Source of the DNA: Balneolaceae bacterium
GTDB taxonomy: Bacteria; Bacteroidota; Rhodothermia; Balneolales; Balneolaceae
Length of the DNA stretch: 64,000 nt
NCBI GenBank assembly: GCA_020832285.1
Contig: JAFIFB010000017.1
Span: forward strand, 1 to 64,000
Direction: 5' to 3'
Position 1 is the stretch's first letter, and each line of letters begins with the position of its first letter. The translations under genes were made by a program, and so were the position numbers. Under the pieces are notes generated by a model. It searched no databases. It was not told the DNA's origin and saw only the letters and a list, made by a program, of their open reading frames with translations. This document shows, one piece after another, positions 16,638 to 25,467 of the stretch.

Positions 16638-17777
16638 TTAATCCTTCATTCGCTTCCAGCTTTCCATGCCGCCTTTCAGATTGTAGAGGTTGTTAAATTT
16701 CTCGTGTGCATTTAGTTTACGGATGGCTTCCGCACTTCGGCGGCCTGTGCGGCAATAGAATACCACGGGTTGATCCGATCTGATATCTTCTGAAATATGA
16801 TTAATTTGTAGAAGTGGTATCAATTCCCCGCCGAGATTGGAGACTTCGTATTCTTCGGGCTGCCTCACATCAATCAGACGGAAATCTTTCCCTGTCTTTA
16901 TCCAGTTTTTCAACTCTTTCGTGGAAATTTCATCCACACCGTCACCATTTGCGGGATTGCAAAAATGCTCGTAATCAATTAGCCGGGTGATAGATGGATT
17001 TTTTCCGGTAACAGGGTTATCAATGCGTTTTGGAATCGAAACTACCTGGCTTTCACATTGAACCGCATCAAAGATCAGTAGCCTGCCGCTCATCAGCCCG
17101 TCCATTCCTGTAATCCACTTGATTACTTCGTTGGCCTGCATAGTGCCGATGATACCGGGAAGCACACCCATCACACCGGCATCCGAGCAGTCGGGTACCA
17201 GTTCGGCTGGCGGCGGTTCCGGAAAAAGGTCACGATAATTTGGACCGCGTGTGCCATCGGGCTGTGCATAATTAAAGAGTGAAAGCTGCCCTTCAAAGCG
17301 GTATACAGATCCGTAAATAAATGGCTTCTCCATGAATATACAAGCATCATTGATGAGATAGCGCGTTGGAAAATTGTCGGTGCCGTCGATCACAATGTCA
17401 TATCCTGTAAGAGTCTCCATTACATTATCATTCGAAAGCCAGAAATTGTGAGACGATAAATTCACATCACTGTTGTGATTTTTGAGCTTCCGGGAAGCGA
17501 TTTCCGATTTTAGTTCTCCCACATCTTCTTCACTGTAAAGCACTTGCCTTTGCAGGTTGCTCAGCTCTACCCTGTCACCATCAACAATACCGATCTTTCC
17601 AATTCCTGCAGCTATAAGATAGAGAAGTGCCGGACATCCCAGGCCGCCTGCTCCCACTACCAAGACTGATGCAGATCGTAATTTTTCCTGTCCTTTCAAA
17701 CCAACTTCCGGTAGTCTGATTTGGCGTCTATATCGTGAGTAAGCAGGTATTTGTTGGGATGATTTTGCGGTTTTCAT
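16638..17777 (-). CDS. moeB: MoeB/ThiF-type adenylyltransferase fused to rhodanese
   Basis: E1-like enzyme that adenylates the C-terminal Gly-Gly of MoaD or ThiS so that it can receive sulfur. Residues 10-250 form the ThiF domain: ATP site VVGAGGLGCPALLYL, DGDRVELSNLQRQVLY, DGTDNFPTRYLIND, and active-site Cys in VPDCSDAGVMGVLPG. Residues 285-378 are a rhodanese domain with active cysteine in VVFYCRTGRRS. The two CxxC zinc motifs of E. coli MoeB are absent: PNYRDLFPEP stands where the first would be. mogA lies divergently 101 bp away, and moeA and a molybdoenzyme are at 37-41 kb, so molybdopterin synthesis is the likely job; thiamine or thiouridine sulfur transfer is the alternative. Confidence 0.88.
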   Translation of the reverse strand: MKTAKSSQQIPAYSRYRRQIRLPEVGLKGQEKLRSASVLVVGAGGLGCPALLYLIAAGIGKIGIVDGDRVELSNLQRQVLYSEEDVGELKSEIASRKLKNHNSDVNLSSHNFWLSNDNVMETLTGYDIVIDGTDNFPTRYLINDACIFMEKPFIYGSVYRFEGQLSLFNYAQPDGTRGPNYRDLFPEPPPAELVPDCSDAGVMGVLPGIIGTMQANEVIKWITGMDGLMSGRLLIFDAVQCESQVVSIPKRIDNPVTGKNPSITRLIDYEHFCNPANGDGVDEISTKELKNWIKTGKDFRLIDVRQPEEYEVSNLGGELIPLLQINHISEDIRSDQPVVFYCRTGRRSAEAIRKLNAHEKFNNLYNLKGGMESWKRMKD

Positions 17778-17878
17778 ACACAGCGTGGTTTCGTACCTGG
17801 AATCTTCTTATCAGACCAGGCACATTTTGTTATCTTCAGTAGTAAAAACATCAATCAAAATATAACAGCCTTAAGAGA

Positions 17879-18409
17879 ATGGATACAGTAACAATAGGAA
17901 TTATCACATTGTCTGACCGTGCCAGCCGGGGTGAGTATGAGGACCGTTCCGGCCCGGAGATCAAAAAATATTTCAGCGAGCGAATAAAAAATCCCATTGA
18001 GTGGAGATATGAAGTAATTCCCGATGAAAGGGACAAGCTGCGTAAAATTTTGATTGAATTAAGTGATCTTGAAACCGGGTTGATCTGTACGACAGGTGGC
18101 ACAGGCCCTGCCCCGCGAGATATTACACCGCAGGTTACAGAAAATTTTTGCGAAAAAATACTACCGGGATTTGGAGAGGAGATGCGCAGAGTGTCTCTTC
18201 AGTTTGTCCCCACGGCCATTCTTTCAGCTCAGACAGCGGGCATTCGTAAAAAATCATTAATTATCAATCTTCCTGGTAAACCAAAAGCGATAGCAGAATG
18301 CCTCGATGCTGTTTACCCCGCTATTCCCTACTGTCTGGATTTGATCGGAGCACCAAGGATGGAGTTCACAGAAAAGGGTAACAATGCCTTTCGCCCACCA
18401 GGAAAATAA
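17879..18409 (+). CDS. mogA: Molybdopterin adenylyltransferase MogA
   Basis: Adenylates molybdopterin before molybdate insertion by MoeA. 176 residues with the MoCF_biosynth fold: IGIITLSDRASRGEYEDRSG at the N-terminus (the S-D-x-x-x-x-G-x-x-x-D-x-S-G signature of MogA), LICTTGGTGPAPRDITPQ, and LIINLPGKPKAIAECLDAV near the C-terminus. Divergent from moeB. A bidirectional hairpin follows the stop and separates it from dxs. Confidence 0.93.
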   Translation: MDTVTIGIITLSDRASRGEYEDRSGPEIKKYFSERIKNPIEWRYEVIPDERDKLRKILIELSDLETGLICTTGGTGPAPRDITPQVTENFCEKILPGFGEEMRRVSLQFVPTAILSAQTAGIRKKSLIINLPGKPKAIAECLDAVYPAIPYCLDLIGAPRMEFTEKGNNAFRPPGK

Positions 18410-18438
18410 TTTTATCTTCGTCTTGCTGAGGATAAAAT
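18409..18438. terminator. Bidirectional hairpin between convergent mogA and dxs
   Basis: ATTTTATCTTC and GAGGATAAAAT form an 11-bp stem (one G-U) with loop GTCTTGCT. The AT-rich flanks allow it to act in both directions between two convergent genes. Confidence 0.6.
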
Positions 18439-18466
18439 CTTTTGGTGATATCCGGGCAGCAGCAGT

Positions 18467-20401
18467 TTATTTTGCTGTAACGCCGAGTAATTCTCTTACT
18501 TGAGAGATAATTCCGTCCGGCCCAATACCCACTTCATCGTGCAGTTCGCGCTGGGTGCCGTGCTCAACGATGGTGTCGGGCACACCCATAATTTTTACCG
18601 GTATTCCGGCGCCTTTTCCGGCCACATACTCGGCTACGGCTGACCCAAAACCTCCAAGTCTGGTACCGTCTTCCAGAGTAATGATCGAGTCGTAACCGGC
18701 CAGTACATGATCTATCATTGCAGTATCAAGGGGTTTGGCAAACCGCATATCGAAGTGACCGATTTCCAGCCCCTCCTTTTCAAGTATTTCTGCAACTTCA
18801 ACAACATAGTTACCGATCGGTCCAAAACTAAGTATTGCAAGTTTTTCTCCTTCCCGGATGACACGTCCTTTCCCAATTTCTGTTTTAAGAAAGTCTTTTC
18901 GGATGTTCATACCGGTAGAACGGCCACGCGGATAACGTACTGCCCAGGCAGCATTATTATATTCGGAAGCTGTGAAGAGCATGTCCCGGAGTTCCTGTTC
19001 GTTCATGGGCGAAGAGACGATCATATTGGGGACAGCTCTGAGGTAAGAAATATCGTAAAGTCCATGATGAGTTGGTCCGTCGGCACCCACAAGTCCTGCC
19101 CGGTCGATACAAAAAACAACCGGCAGCTTTTGAATGGCCACATCGTGAATCACCTGATCGTATGCCCGCTGTAAGAATGTGGAATAGAGCGCAGCGAATG
19201 CTTTTTTACCCTGTGTGGCAAGTCCGGCGGCAAAGGTAACTGCGTGTTGTTCTGCAATACCTACATCGAAAGCGCGGTCGGGAAAAGTTTTCATCATCGG
19301 CCATAGGCTGGAACCGCTCGGCATGGCGGGTGTTATTGCCACGATATCTTCGTTTTTGGCGGCCAGTTCAACAAGTGCTTCACCAAACACATCCTGGTAT
19401 TTTGAAGGTTGCTTATTCTCGCTGGTGGGCTGGGCGAGCGACTTGCCGGTAATTTTATCGAACGGGCTGCTTTGAGCGTGCCATTTGGTCTGTTCGCGTT
19501 CGGCAGGGACGAAGCCTTTTCCTTTTATAGTTACAATATGTAGAAGTTTCGGACCTGAAACGGTTCTCAAATCTTCCAAGTGGCGGCGCAGGGCATCCAC
19601 GTTATGGCCATCCACCGGACCGTAATATTTAAATCCTAGTGCCTGGAAAAGTGCACCTGGTGTGATAGCCGCTGTCACGGCTCGCTCCAGTTTGGAAGCC
19701 GCTTTTCGCATTTTGTCTCCGGCCGCCTTAAAATGCCCGAGCAGATCGTAAATCTCATCGCGCATTTTGTTGAATGTTTTGCTTGTAGTGATCTCTGCCA
19801 GGTATTCTTTGAGGGCACCCACATTTGGATCAATTGACATATTATTGTCGTTAAGAACCACTAGAATATCACTATTGAGTGCACCGGCATTGTTCATTGC
19901 TTCAAATGCCATACCGCCGGTCATTGCACCGTCGCCAATTACTGAGACCACTTTTTTGTCGGAAAGGTCAAGATCACGTGCAATTGCCATGCCAAGTCCG
20001 GCCGAGATAGAGGTGCTGGAGTGGCCCACACCAAATGTATCGTATACGCTTTCGCTTCGCTTTGGAAATCCGGAAAGGCCTTTGTATTTACGGTTTGTAT
20101 GGAAACTATCGCGCCGCCCGGTTAGAATTTTGTGTCCATAAGCCTGGTGACCCACATCCCAAACAACCAAATCTTCGGGTGTGTTATAGGTATAATGAAG
20201 AGCGACAGTTAATTCCACCACACCAAGGCTGGCTCCAAAATGCCCGCCATATACTGAGACGATGTCTATAATATATTCACGAAGTTCATCACAGACTTCC
20301 TGAAGTTGTTCAGGTTTAAGCTTTTTGAGGTCAGCAGGTGAGTGAATGTTCCTGAGCAGCGGCCCCGCTTCGGGTTTTTTTAATTTCATAATTCGTTTCA
20401 A
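18467..20401 (-). CDS. dxs: 1-deoxy-D-xylulose-5-phosphate synthase
   Basis: First enzyme of the MEP isoprenoid pathway: condenses pyruvate with glyceraldehyde 3-phosphate using thiamine diphosphate. 644 residues, full length. Visible are LVVWDVGHQAYGHKILTGRR, GHSSTSISAGLGMAIARD, the ThDP motif VIGDGAMTGGMAFEAMNNAG, the central transketolase motif DVGIAEQHAVTFAAGLA, and RAGLVGADGPTHHGLYDISY. Its start overlaps the xseB stop by 4 bp (20398-20401), so the two are translationally coupled, an arrangement common in bacteria. Confidence 0.98.
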   Translation of the reverse strand: MKRIMKLKKPEAGPLLRNIHSPADLKKLKPEQLQEVCDELREYIIDIVSVYGGHFGASLGVVELTVALHYTYNTPEDLVVWDVGHQAYGHKILTGRRDSFHTNRKYKGLSGFPKRSESVYDTFGVGHSSTSISAGLGMAIARDLDLSDKKVVSVIGDGAMTGGMAFEAMNNAGALNSDILVVLNDNNMSIDPNVGALKEYLAEITTSKTFNKMRDEIYDLLGHFKAAGDKMRKAASKLERAVTAAITPGALFQALGFKYYGPVDGHNVDALRRHLEDLRTVSGPKLLHIVTIKGKGFVPAEREQTKWHAQSSPFDKITGKSLAQPTSENKQPSKYQDVFGEALVELAAKNEDIVAITPAMPSGSSLWPMMKTFPDRAFDVGIAEQHAVTFAAGLATQGKKAFAALYSTFLQRAYDQVIHDVAIQKLPVVFCIDRAGLVGADGPTHHGLYDISYLRAVPNMIVSSPMNEQELRDMLFTASEYNNAAWAVRYPRGRSTGMNIRKDFLKTEIGKGRVIREGEKLAILSFGPIGNYVVEVAEILEKEGLEIGHFDMRFAKPLDTAMIDHVLAGYDSIITLEDGTRLGGFGSAVAEYVAGKGAGIPVKIMGVPDTIVEHGTQRELHDEVGIGPDGIISQVRELLGVTAK

Positions 20402-20616
20402 GCGCCTTCCGAATCGCTGTTGGTTGTTTTATCAATTTGTTCAATTTTCAGGGTAGCCTGTTCCAGGGTTTCTGTGCAGATTTTTGATAAACGAAGTCCT
20501 TCCTCATATAATTCAACCGATCTTTCAAGGGTTATATCCTGGTTACTGAGTTTTTCGACAATTCCTTCTAACTTGTCTAAAGCTTCTTCAAAGGTAGGGC
20601 GTTCCTTTTCTGCCAT
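20398..20616 (-). CDS. xseB: Exodeoxyribonuclease VII small subunit
   Basis: 72-residue helical protein with the family signature FEEALDKLEGIVEKLSNQDI followed by LERSVELYEEGLRL. It works with XseA, several small subunits per large one, to degrade single-stranded DNA. xseA is not in the window. It overlaps dxs by 4 bp. Confidence 0.95.
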   Translation of the reverse strand: MAEKERPTFEEALDKLEGIVEKLSNQDITLERSVELYEEGLRLSKICTETLEQATLKIEQIDKTTNSDSEGA

Positions 20617-20904
20617 TTATTTTATTGATGAAATTAGTTTAAATGTTATCAACATAATTTACCCGGCTCTTTTACAACCTTTACCACGCAGATGTTCCTT
20701 TACTTCCGTTTTAAATGAATTTAAGCGACTTATCCATCAGCTTCAAGCCAACGCGAAGAATAAACTATTTCGGATTTTGATTGTTCAGTGCATCACAATA
20801 TCAAAATATTGGAATTTTTTTTGTGTAGATTCTGTAAAGGAATGCAGTGCAATGAGGTTAAAATAAAAATAGATATAAGTACCAAAATAACTATTGAACT
20901 TTTT

Positions 20905-21447
20905 ATGACGAAAATTAAATACACCTTAACTGCAATTTTCTTTTTTATTTTGATATTTATGTTCGCTTTTATTTCATGTCAAAGTTCCGAAACTGAAACT
21001 GCAAAAGGGGATCATGAAATATTAACAGAGCCGATTGGTTCTCAGGACTGGCTGACCGGAGACCTCAAAGAAAAACTCGAAACCATTACAGATCACCTAC
21101 GCGGATTCGATATGGCAATGGTTGAAACTGGTTACCGGCACGTAGAACTTTACTGGGCCGGTCAGGATGAGAACTGGGGATATGCCCGCTACCAGGTCGA
21201 AAAACTTCAACTGGCCATTGAGCGGGGCCTGGAGCGGAGGCCTGCAAGGGCAGAGTCGGCCCAGCAGTACCTCAATCAGGCACTTCCGGCAATGGAAGAA
21301 GCTGTGGAAGAAAGAGATATTGAAGTATTTAATCGTCAGTTTGAAATTTTTACACAAAGCTGTAATGCCTGTCATCACTCCGAGGAAGTTCCGCACTTTA
21401 ATGTTCAGACCCCTGAACACAGAATTACAGGAATCCGAATGCCATAG
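20905..21447 (+). CDS. Single-haem cytochrome lipoprotein (cytochrome c'-like helical domain)
   Basis: The upstream in-frame region from 20788 is not typical coding sequence. ATG 20905 gives a 180-residue protein with a lipoprotein signal ending FISC (Cys25). The rest is mostly helical, and a single haem site C-N-A-C-H lies near the C-terminus (Cys153-Cys156-His157). A long helix bundle with a late CxxCH is the layout of cytochrome c' and related c556-type proteins, which bind NO or act in electron transfer. The ferric-reductase-like flavocytochrome starts 128 bp downstream on the same strand, so the two may form a redox pair. Name and partner are inference. Confidence 0.75.
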   Translation: MTKIKYTLTAIFFFILIFMFAFISCQSSETETAKGDHEILTEPIGSQDWLTGDLKEKLETITDHLRGFDMAMVETGYRHVELYWAGQDENWGYARYQVEKLQLAIERGLERRPARAESAQQYLNQALPAMEEAVEERDIEVFNRQFEIFTQSCNACHHSEEVPHFNVQTPEHRITGIRMP

Positions 21448-21575
21448 CTAACTATTATAGTATTTCCAATTATCAGATCATTGCAGGTAACAGCATTTTT
21501 CCATTTCCATGAAAGAAAAACCTGCATTACCTTGTAGAAAATATTACTGTTCAAAATTATTTGTACTGACGCCGG

Positions 21576-22904
21576 ATGAGAACGAAAGCAATTTTTCTGA
21601 AAAATGCCTTTTTATGGCTGACATTTTTTTTTGTACTAGTAGTGGCTCCACTGGTACTCGCTTTGATAGGCCATGAGGAGGAGAGCCGTGGATTTTGGGT
21701 TGAGTTTGGTGTGGGCCTTGGCTTTGTTGGTCTTGCCATGATGGGCCTCCAGTTTCTTCTCACCGCCCGTTATAGTAAAATCGGAGCACCCTTCGGTCTT
21801 GATGAGCTCCTTCAGTTTCATGGAAAAGCCGGATACTTTGCCTGGGGTTTTATCATTGCTCATTTTTTTATTCTTTTTTTGGCTGATTCGGAGTTTCATA
21901 AATTTTTAGATCCAAGAGTAAATTTTCCAAGGGCACTGGCACTTTCATCAGTTTTGATCGCTATAACTGCCCTTATTGCATTCACTCACTGGAGAGAGAA
22001 AATCGGACTGGTATATGAATGGTGGCGTGCATCACACGGAATTCTTGCGTTATTTGTCGTTTTTGTAGGTACTGTGCACATTCTGCAGGTGAGTTTCTAT
22101 ATTTCGGAACTGTGGCAGCAGGCAATTTGGGTGAGCTTATCTTTAATCACAATCGGACTTTTACTACATAACAGGGTTTATCGTCCCTTTCAAATGAAAA
22201 AAAAGCCTTACAAAATCACCAGTATAAAGAAGGAGGTCGATACCATATGGAGTATTGAACTGGAACCACAAGGTCATCGGGGTTTTGAATTTATGGCAGG
22301 GCAATTTGCCTGGATTACACTTGGTGATTCTCCATTTAAACTTCAGCAGCATCCATTCACGGTCTCTTCAAGTGCTGAGAGAATAAGCAATCTCCGATTT
22401 ACGATTAAAGAACTTGGAGATTTTACTTCGGAAATTGGCCAGATCGAAGTAGGCTCAAGCGCATTTATAGAGGGCCCATATGGGAACTTTACACTGAGTG
22501 AAAGTACTGCAACTCATAACATTTTTATTGTAGGCGGAATCGGTATCACCCCGCTGATGAGTGTGCTGCAAACGCTGAGGGACAGGGGCGACCGCAGAAA
22601 AATTACGGCTATTTATGGAACTCCCTCTAAAGAACTCACACCGTTTTATGAAGATCTGAAAGTACTCGCATCTGAACTAAACCTTGATGTGATTTTCGTT
22701 TTTGAAGATGCAGAAGAAGACTGGAATGGAGAAACCGGATTTATAACCGAAGAAATTCTCAAAAAGTACACACCAGAAGATTTTGAAAAATGTGAATATT
22801 TTATCTGCGGCCCTCCTCCTATGATGGATGTGGTAGAACCAACTATTGCAGGCTGGGGAGTGCCTGTCCATAAAGTTCACTCCGAACGCTTTAACATTGT
22901 ATAA
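21576..22904 (+). CDS. Ferric-reductase-like transmembrane flavocytochrome with FNR domain
   Basis: 442 residues. Residues 10-205 hold six membrane helices with paired histidines for haem b (FHGKAGYFAWGFIIAHFFILF; SHGILALFVVFVGTVHILQ), the ferric_reduct fold. Residues 210-442 are a ferredoxin-NADP reductase module with FAD motif QQHPFTVSSSA, nucleotide motif GGIGITPLMSVLQ and CGPPPMMD near the end. It carries electrons from cytoplasmic NAD(P)H across the membrane, possibly to the haem lipoprotein upstream; Fe(III), quinone or oxygen are alternative acceptors. A 27-residue membrane microprotein starts 8 bp after the stop. Confidence 0.9.
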   Translation: MRTKAIFLKNAFLWLTFFFVLVVAPLVLALIGHEEESRGFWVEFGVGLGFVGLAMMGLQFLLTARYSKIGAPFGLDELLQFHGKAGYFAWGFIIAHFFILFLADSEFHKFLDPRVNFPRALALSSVLIAITALIAFTHWREKIGLVYEWWRASHGILALFVVFVGTVHILQVSFYISELWQQAIWVSLSLITIGLLLHNRVYRPFQMKKKPYKITSIKKEVDTIWSIELEPQGHRGFEFMAGQFAWITLGDSPFKLQQHPFTVSSSAERISNLRFTIKELGDFTSEIGQIEVGSSAFIEGPYGNFTLSESTATHNIFIVGGIGITPLMSVLQTLRDRGDRRKITAIYGTPSKELTPFYEDLKVLASELNLDVIFVFEDAEEDWNGETGFITEEILKKYTPEDFEKCEYFICGPPPMMDVVEPTIAGWGVPVHKVHSERFNIV

Positions 22905-22912
22905 CTAAAGAG

Positions 22913-22996
22913 ATGCTACACCTATATATCCGGCGCACAGTTATTGTTCTGGTTGTTATTCTGCTGATCGCAGTTGGCATTTTTGCAATCGCATGA
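22913..22996 (+). CDS. Single-helix membrane microprotein (27 aa)
   Basis: ATG 22913 to TGA 22994 encodes MLHLYIRRTVIVLVVILLIA then VGIFAIA. A basic N-terminus precedes a 19-residue hydrophobic helix, i.e. N-in topology. It begins 8 bp after the flavocytochrome stop with CTAAAGAG just before the ATG, so it could be translated from the same message as a small stabilising subunit. There is no family evidence. It is below the length that ORF callers accept. Confidence 0.45.
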   Translation: MLHLYIRRTVIVLVVILLIAVGIFAIA

Positions 22997-23095
22997 GAGC
23001 CTTATTATTTTTCAGCCACTTTTTTTTGCAATGTGCGAAATTAAATATAGGGCACTTTTCACTTCATAAAGCACTTTTATATTGTAAAAAGCCAG

Positions 23096-24247
23096 CTATT
23101 TAACGGCATTCACAATTGCATCAACAAAATCGAGCTGTTCCCAGGTAAATTCATTCCGTCCGAAATGGCCGTAAGTAGCTGTTTTTCTGAATCGTGGCTC
23201 TTTAAGCTTTAGGCGATTGATAATGCCTGCGGGAGTAAGGTCAAATACTTTTGAAATTGCTTTGGATAGAGCCACATCACTGACTTTCCCGGTTCCGTAA
23301 GTGCTCACATTGATCGAAACGGGATCGGTTACGCCAATTGCATAGGCCACCTGAACCAGGCATTCATCAGCCAACTCGGCCGCAACGATATTTTTGGCAA
23401 TATGGCGGGTTGCATAAGCCGCACTGCGATCCACTTTTGAAGCATCTTTTCCAGAGAAGGCCCCACCGCCATGTGCTCCGCGTCCACCGTATGTATCCAC
23501 TATAATTTTTCTGCCTGTCAGTCCTGTATCACCATGTGGCCCTCCAATTACAAATTTACCTGTCGGATTCACATGGAAAATGGTATCAGCGTCCAGCAAT
23601 TCAGGGGGAATTACAGAAGAGATAAGATGATTTTTGATATCATCTTTTATCTGAGTCTGATCAATGCCTTCATCATGCTGAGTCGATATTACAACTGTAT
23701 CAACTCGTTTGGGCCTCTTATTCTCATCATATTCAACCGTAACCTGGCTTTTGCTGTCGGGGCCAAGGTATGGCATCAGATTCGTTTCTTTTCGAATTTG
23801 AGCAAGCTTTCTCAAAAGATCGTGTGAAAATTGGAGTGTCATTGGCATATATGCTTCTGTTTCAGTGGTTGCATAGCCAAACATCATCCCCTGGTCACCG
23901 GCACCCAGTTTTTTATCATCTCCTTCATCAACACCCTGTGCAATATCTTCGCTTTGCTGGTGAATGGCAGAAATCACTCCGCATGAATCCGCATCAAAAC
24001 GGTAACTTGCTTTTGTATATCCAATATCGCGGATTACCTGACGTGCAGTCTCCTGAACATCTACATAAGCTTCAGTTCTTACCTCCCCGGAGAGCACGGT
24101 TAGACCTGTAGTTACAAGAGTTTCAACAGCTACTCGAGAGTCTGGGTCGCCCTTCAGCATAGCATCAAGAATAGCATCCGAAATTTGATCGGCAACTTTA
24201 TCCGGGTGTCCCTCTGATACAGATTCGGAGGTAAATAAATTTTTCAT
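23096..24247 (-). CDS. metK: S-adenosylmethionine synthetase
   Basis: Makes SAM from methionine and ATP. 383 residues, full length. Motifs: [20 protein letters not shown] at the N-terminus, [16 protein letters not shown] (methionine/ATP loop), [20 protein letters not shown] and [19 protein letters not shown] (phosphate-binding loop). Monocistronic on the left strand. I looked for a SAM riboswitch in the 5' leader and did not recognise one. Confidence 0.98.
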   Translation of the reverse strand: MKNLFTSESVSEGHPDKVADQISDAILDAMLKGDPDSRVAVETLVTTGLTVLSGEVRTEAYVDVQETARQVIRDIGYTKASYRFDADSCGVISAIHQQSEDIAQGVDEGDDKKLGAGDQGMMFGYATTETEAYMPMTLQFSHDLLRKLAQIRKETNLMPYLGPDSKSQVTVEYDENKRPKRVDTVVISTQHDEGIDQTQIKDDIKNHLISSVIPPELLDADTIFHVNPTGKFVIGGPHGDTGLTGRKIIVDTYGGRGAHGGGAFSGKDASKVDRSAAYATRHIAKNIVAAELADECLVQVAYAIGVTDPVSINVSTYGTGKVSDVALSKAISKVFDLTPAGIINRLKLKEPRFRKTATYGHFGRNEFTWEQLDFVDAIVNAVK

Positions 24248-24662
24248 AACAACTTTTTCGCTAAGATAGTCAGGTTCTTACTTAAGCATGCAAACTTACA
24301 AAAAAATCAGCCTTGTTTCATATCAATAAAACTGCAAACCAGATAAATGCATTCTTTAATTATCAGCTGGTAAAATAAGAGATTCAATAGCATTAACAAT
24401 CAGCAAAGTTTGTTGTAGGCGTTCATACCTGTTTAGCATAGCATGCCCGGAAACATTTGCTTTATTTTGGTTTCGACTGCTACACCAGGAAACCCCAATA
24501 AAGATTAAGATAAAAGAGAAATTTATCTTATAAATACATATATCCTTAACAATCTGTGGATATCTTATAAGTAGATAGAAAGTCTCCCAAACACAAATTC
24601 TATCATAAATTGTCTGAATAACTACATAATAACTACTAAAATGAACAGAGAGGTGAGAGATC
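24248..24662. other. Divergent intergenic region between metK and tonB
   Basis: 415 bp, AT-rich. Apart from the metK -7 box, nothing certain is seen. A 110-codon frame on the - strand (24356-24688) overlaps the tonB start, has no coding character and is not called. The tonB side contains GAGGTGAGAG just before its ATG. Confidence 0.5.
24291..24298 (-). promoter_or_regulatory. TAnnTTTG -7 box upstream of metK
   Basis: TAAGTTTG on the - strand matches the Bacteroidota -7 consensus exactly. It lies 43 bp upstream of the metK ATG. A TTG about 25 bases further upstream could serve as a poorly spaced -33 element. Confidence 0.45.
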
Positions 24663-25358
24663 ATGAAAGACAAAAGACTCAAACCCAATTACGACATCCA
24701 ACGTAAAAAGCCCGAAGCAAACCTTCGCAACTACTACACCATTTTGCTCGAAACAGGTCTTATCCTGACACTAATCATAGCCATTGTAATGGTTCGGATT
24801 GAGTTAGTTTCGGCAGATACAGATTTGATTTTTGTTGGTGAGCAGGAAGCGATTGAGATGGAAGAGATTGTACAAACTCAACAGCGTGAAACCGTACCGC
24901 CACCTCCCAGGCCTCCGGTTCCCGTTCCGGTACCCAATACCGAAATTATTGAAGATATTGATATTATGATCGATGCTGAGCTTGACTTTAGTGCTCAGCT
25001 TGCACTGCCCCCTCCGCCTCCGGCGCAGGCTGAAGAAGTAGCAGAAGAGGAAGAGGATTTCTTTATTCTTGTTGAGCAAATGCCCGAACTGATTGGTGGA
25101 ATGGCAGCTCTTCAAAGAGAAGTCGTATATCCCGAACGCGCCTTACGTGCAAACATTCAGGGAAGAGTTTATGTACAGTTTATTGTAAACGAGAAAGGAG
25201 AAGTGGAAAACCCAAGAGTCATTCGTGGAATTGGAGGAGGGTGTGATGAAGAAGCCATTCGAGTTGTGAAATTGGCAAAATTCACTCCTGGCATGCAAAG
25301 AGGGCGTCCGGTTAGGGTACAGTACAATCTGCCTGTCATATTCATGATCAGAAGCTGA
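24663..25358 (+). CDS. tonB: Energy transducer TonB
   Basis: Couples the proton motive force to outer-membrane TonB-dependent transporters. 231 residues: a basic cytoplasmic start, one membrane helix at about 27-46 (TILLETGLILTLIIAIVMV), a proline-rich periplasmic linker (PPPPRPPVPVPVP and a second PPPPP run) with acidic stretches, and a C-terminal TonB domain (about 140-231: YPERALRANIQGRVYVQFIV, NEKGEVENPRVIRG, GCDEEAIRVVK, PVRVQYNLPVIFMI). exbB/exbD are not adjacent. A strong terminator follows. Confidence 0.93.
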   Translation: MKDKRLKPNYDIQRKKPEANLRNYYTILLETGLILTLIIAIVMVRIELVSADTDLIFVGEQEAIEMEEIVQTQQRETVPPPPRPPVPVPVPNTEIIEDIDIMIDAELDFSAQLALPPPPPAQAEEVAEEEEDFFILVEQMPELIGGMAALQREVVYPERALRANIQGRVYVQFIVNEKGEVENPRVIRGIGGGCDEEAIRVVKLAKFTPGMQRGRPVRVQYNLPVIFMIRS

Positions 25359-25414
25359 CCTTCCAATTGAAAAAAATTCAGAGCCTTTAGTAGTTGAAGG
25401 AGACAGGACAATGT

Positions 25415-25445
25415 AAAGTGGGCCCGGGAACGGGCCCACTTTCCC
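25415..25445 (+). terminator. Strong intrinsic terminator after tonB
   Basis: AAAGTGGGCCCG and CGGGCCCACTTT form a perfect 12-bp stem with loop GGAA, followed by a pyrimidine-rich CCCTACTTTTTCTT. It lies 57 bp after the tonB stop and 23 bp before lipB. Confidence 0.9.
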
Positions 25446-25467
25446 TACTTTTTCTTATCTTGTCTTC

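Noticed and set aside
24248-24360. SAM riboswitch upstream of metK
   Set aside because: No recognisable SAM-I, SAM-II or SAM/SAH core; only a -7 promoter box was visible.
24356-24688. 110-aa frame opposite the tonB start
   Set aside because: Overlaps the conserved TonB N-terminus on the other strand, AT-rich, no recognisable domain or start signal.
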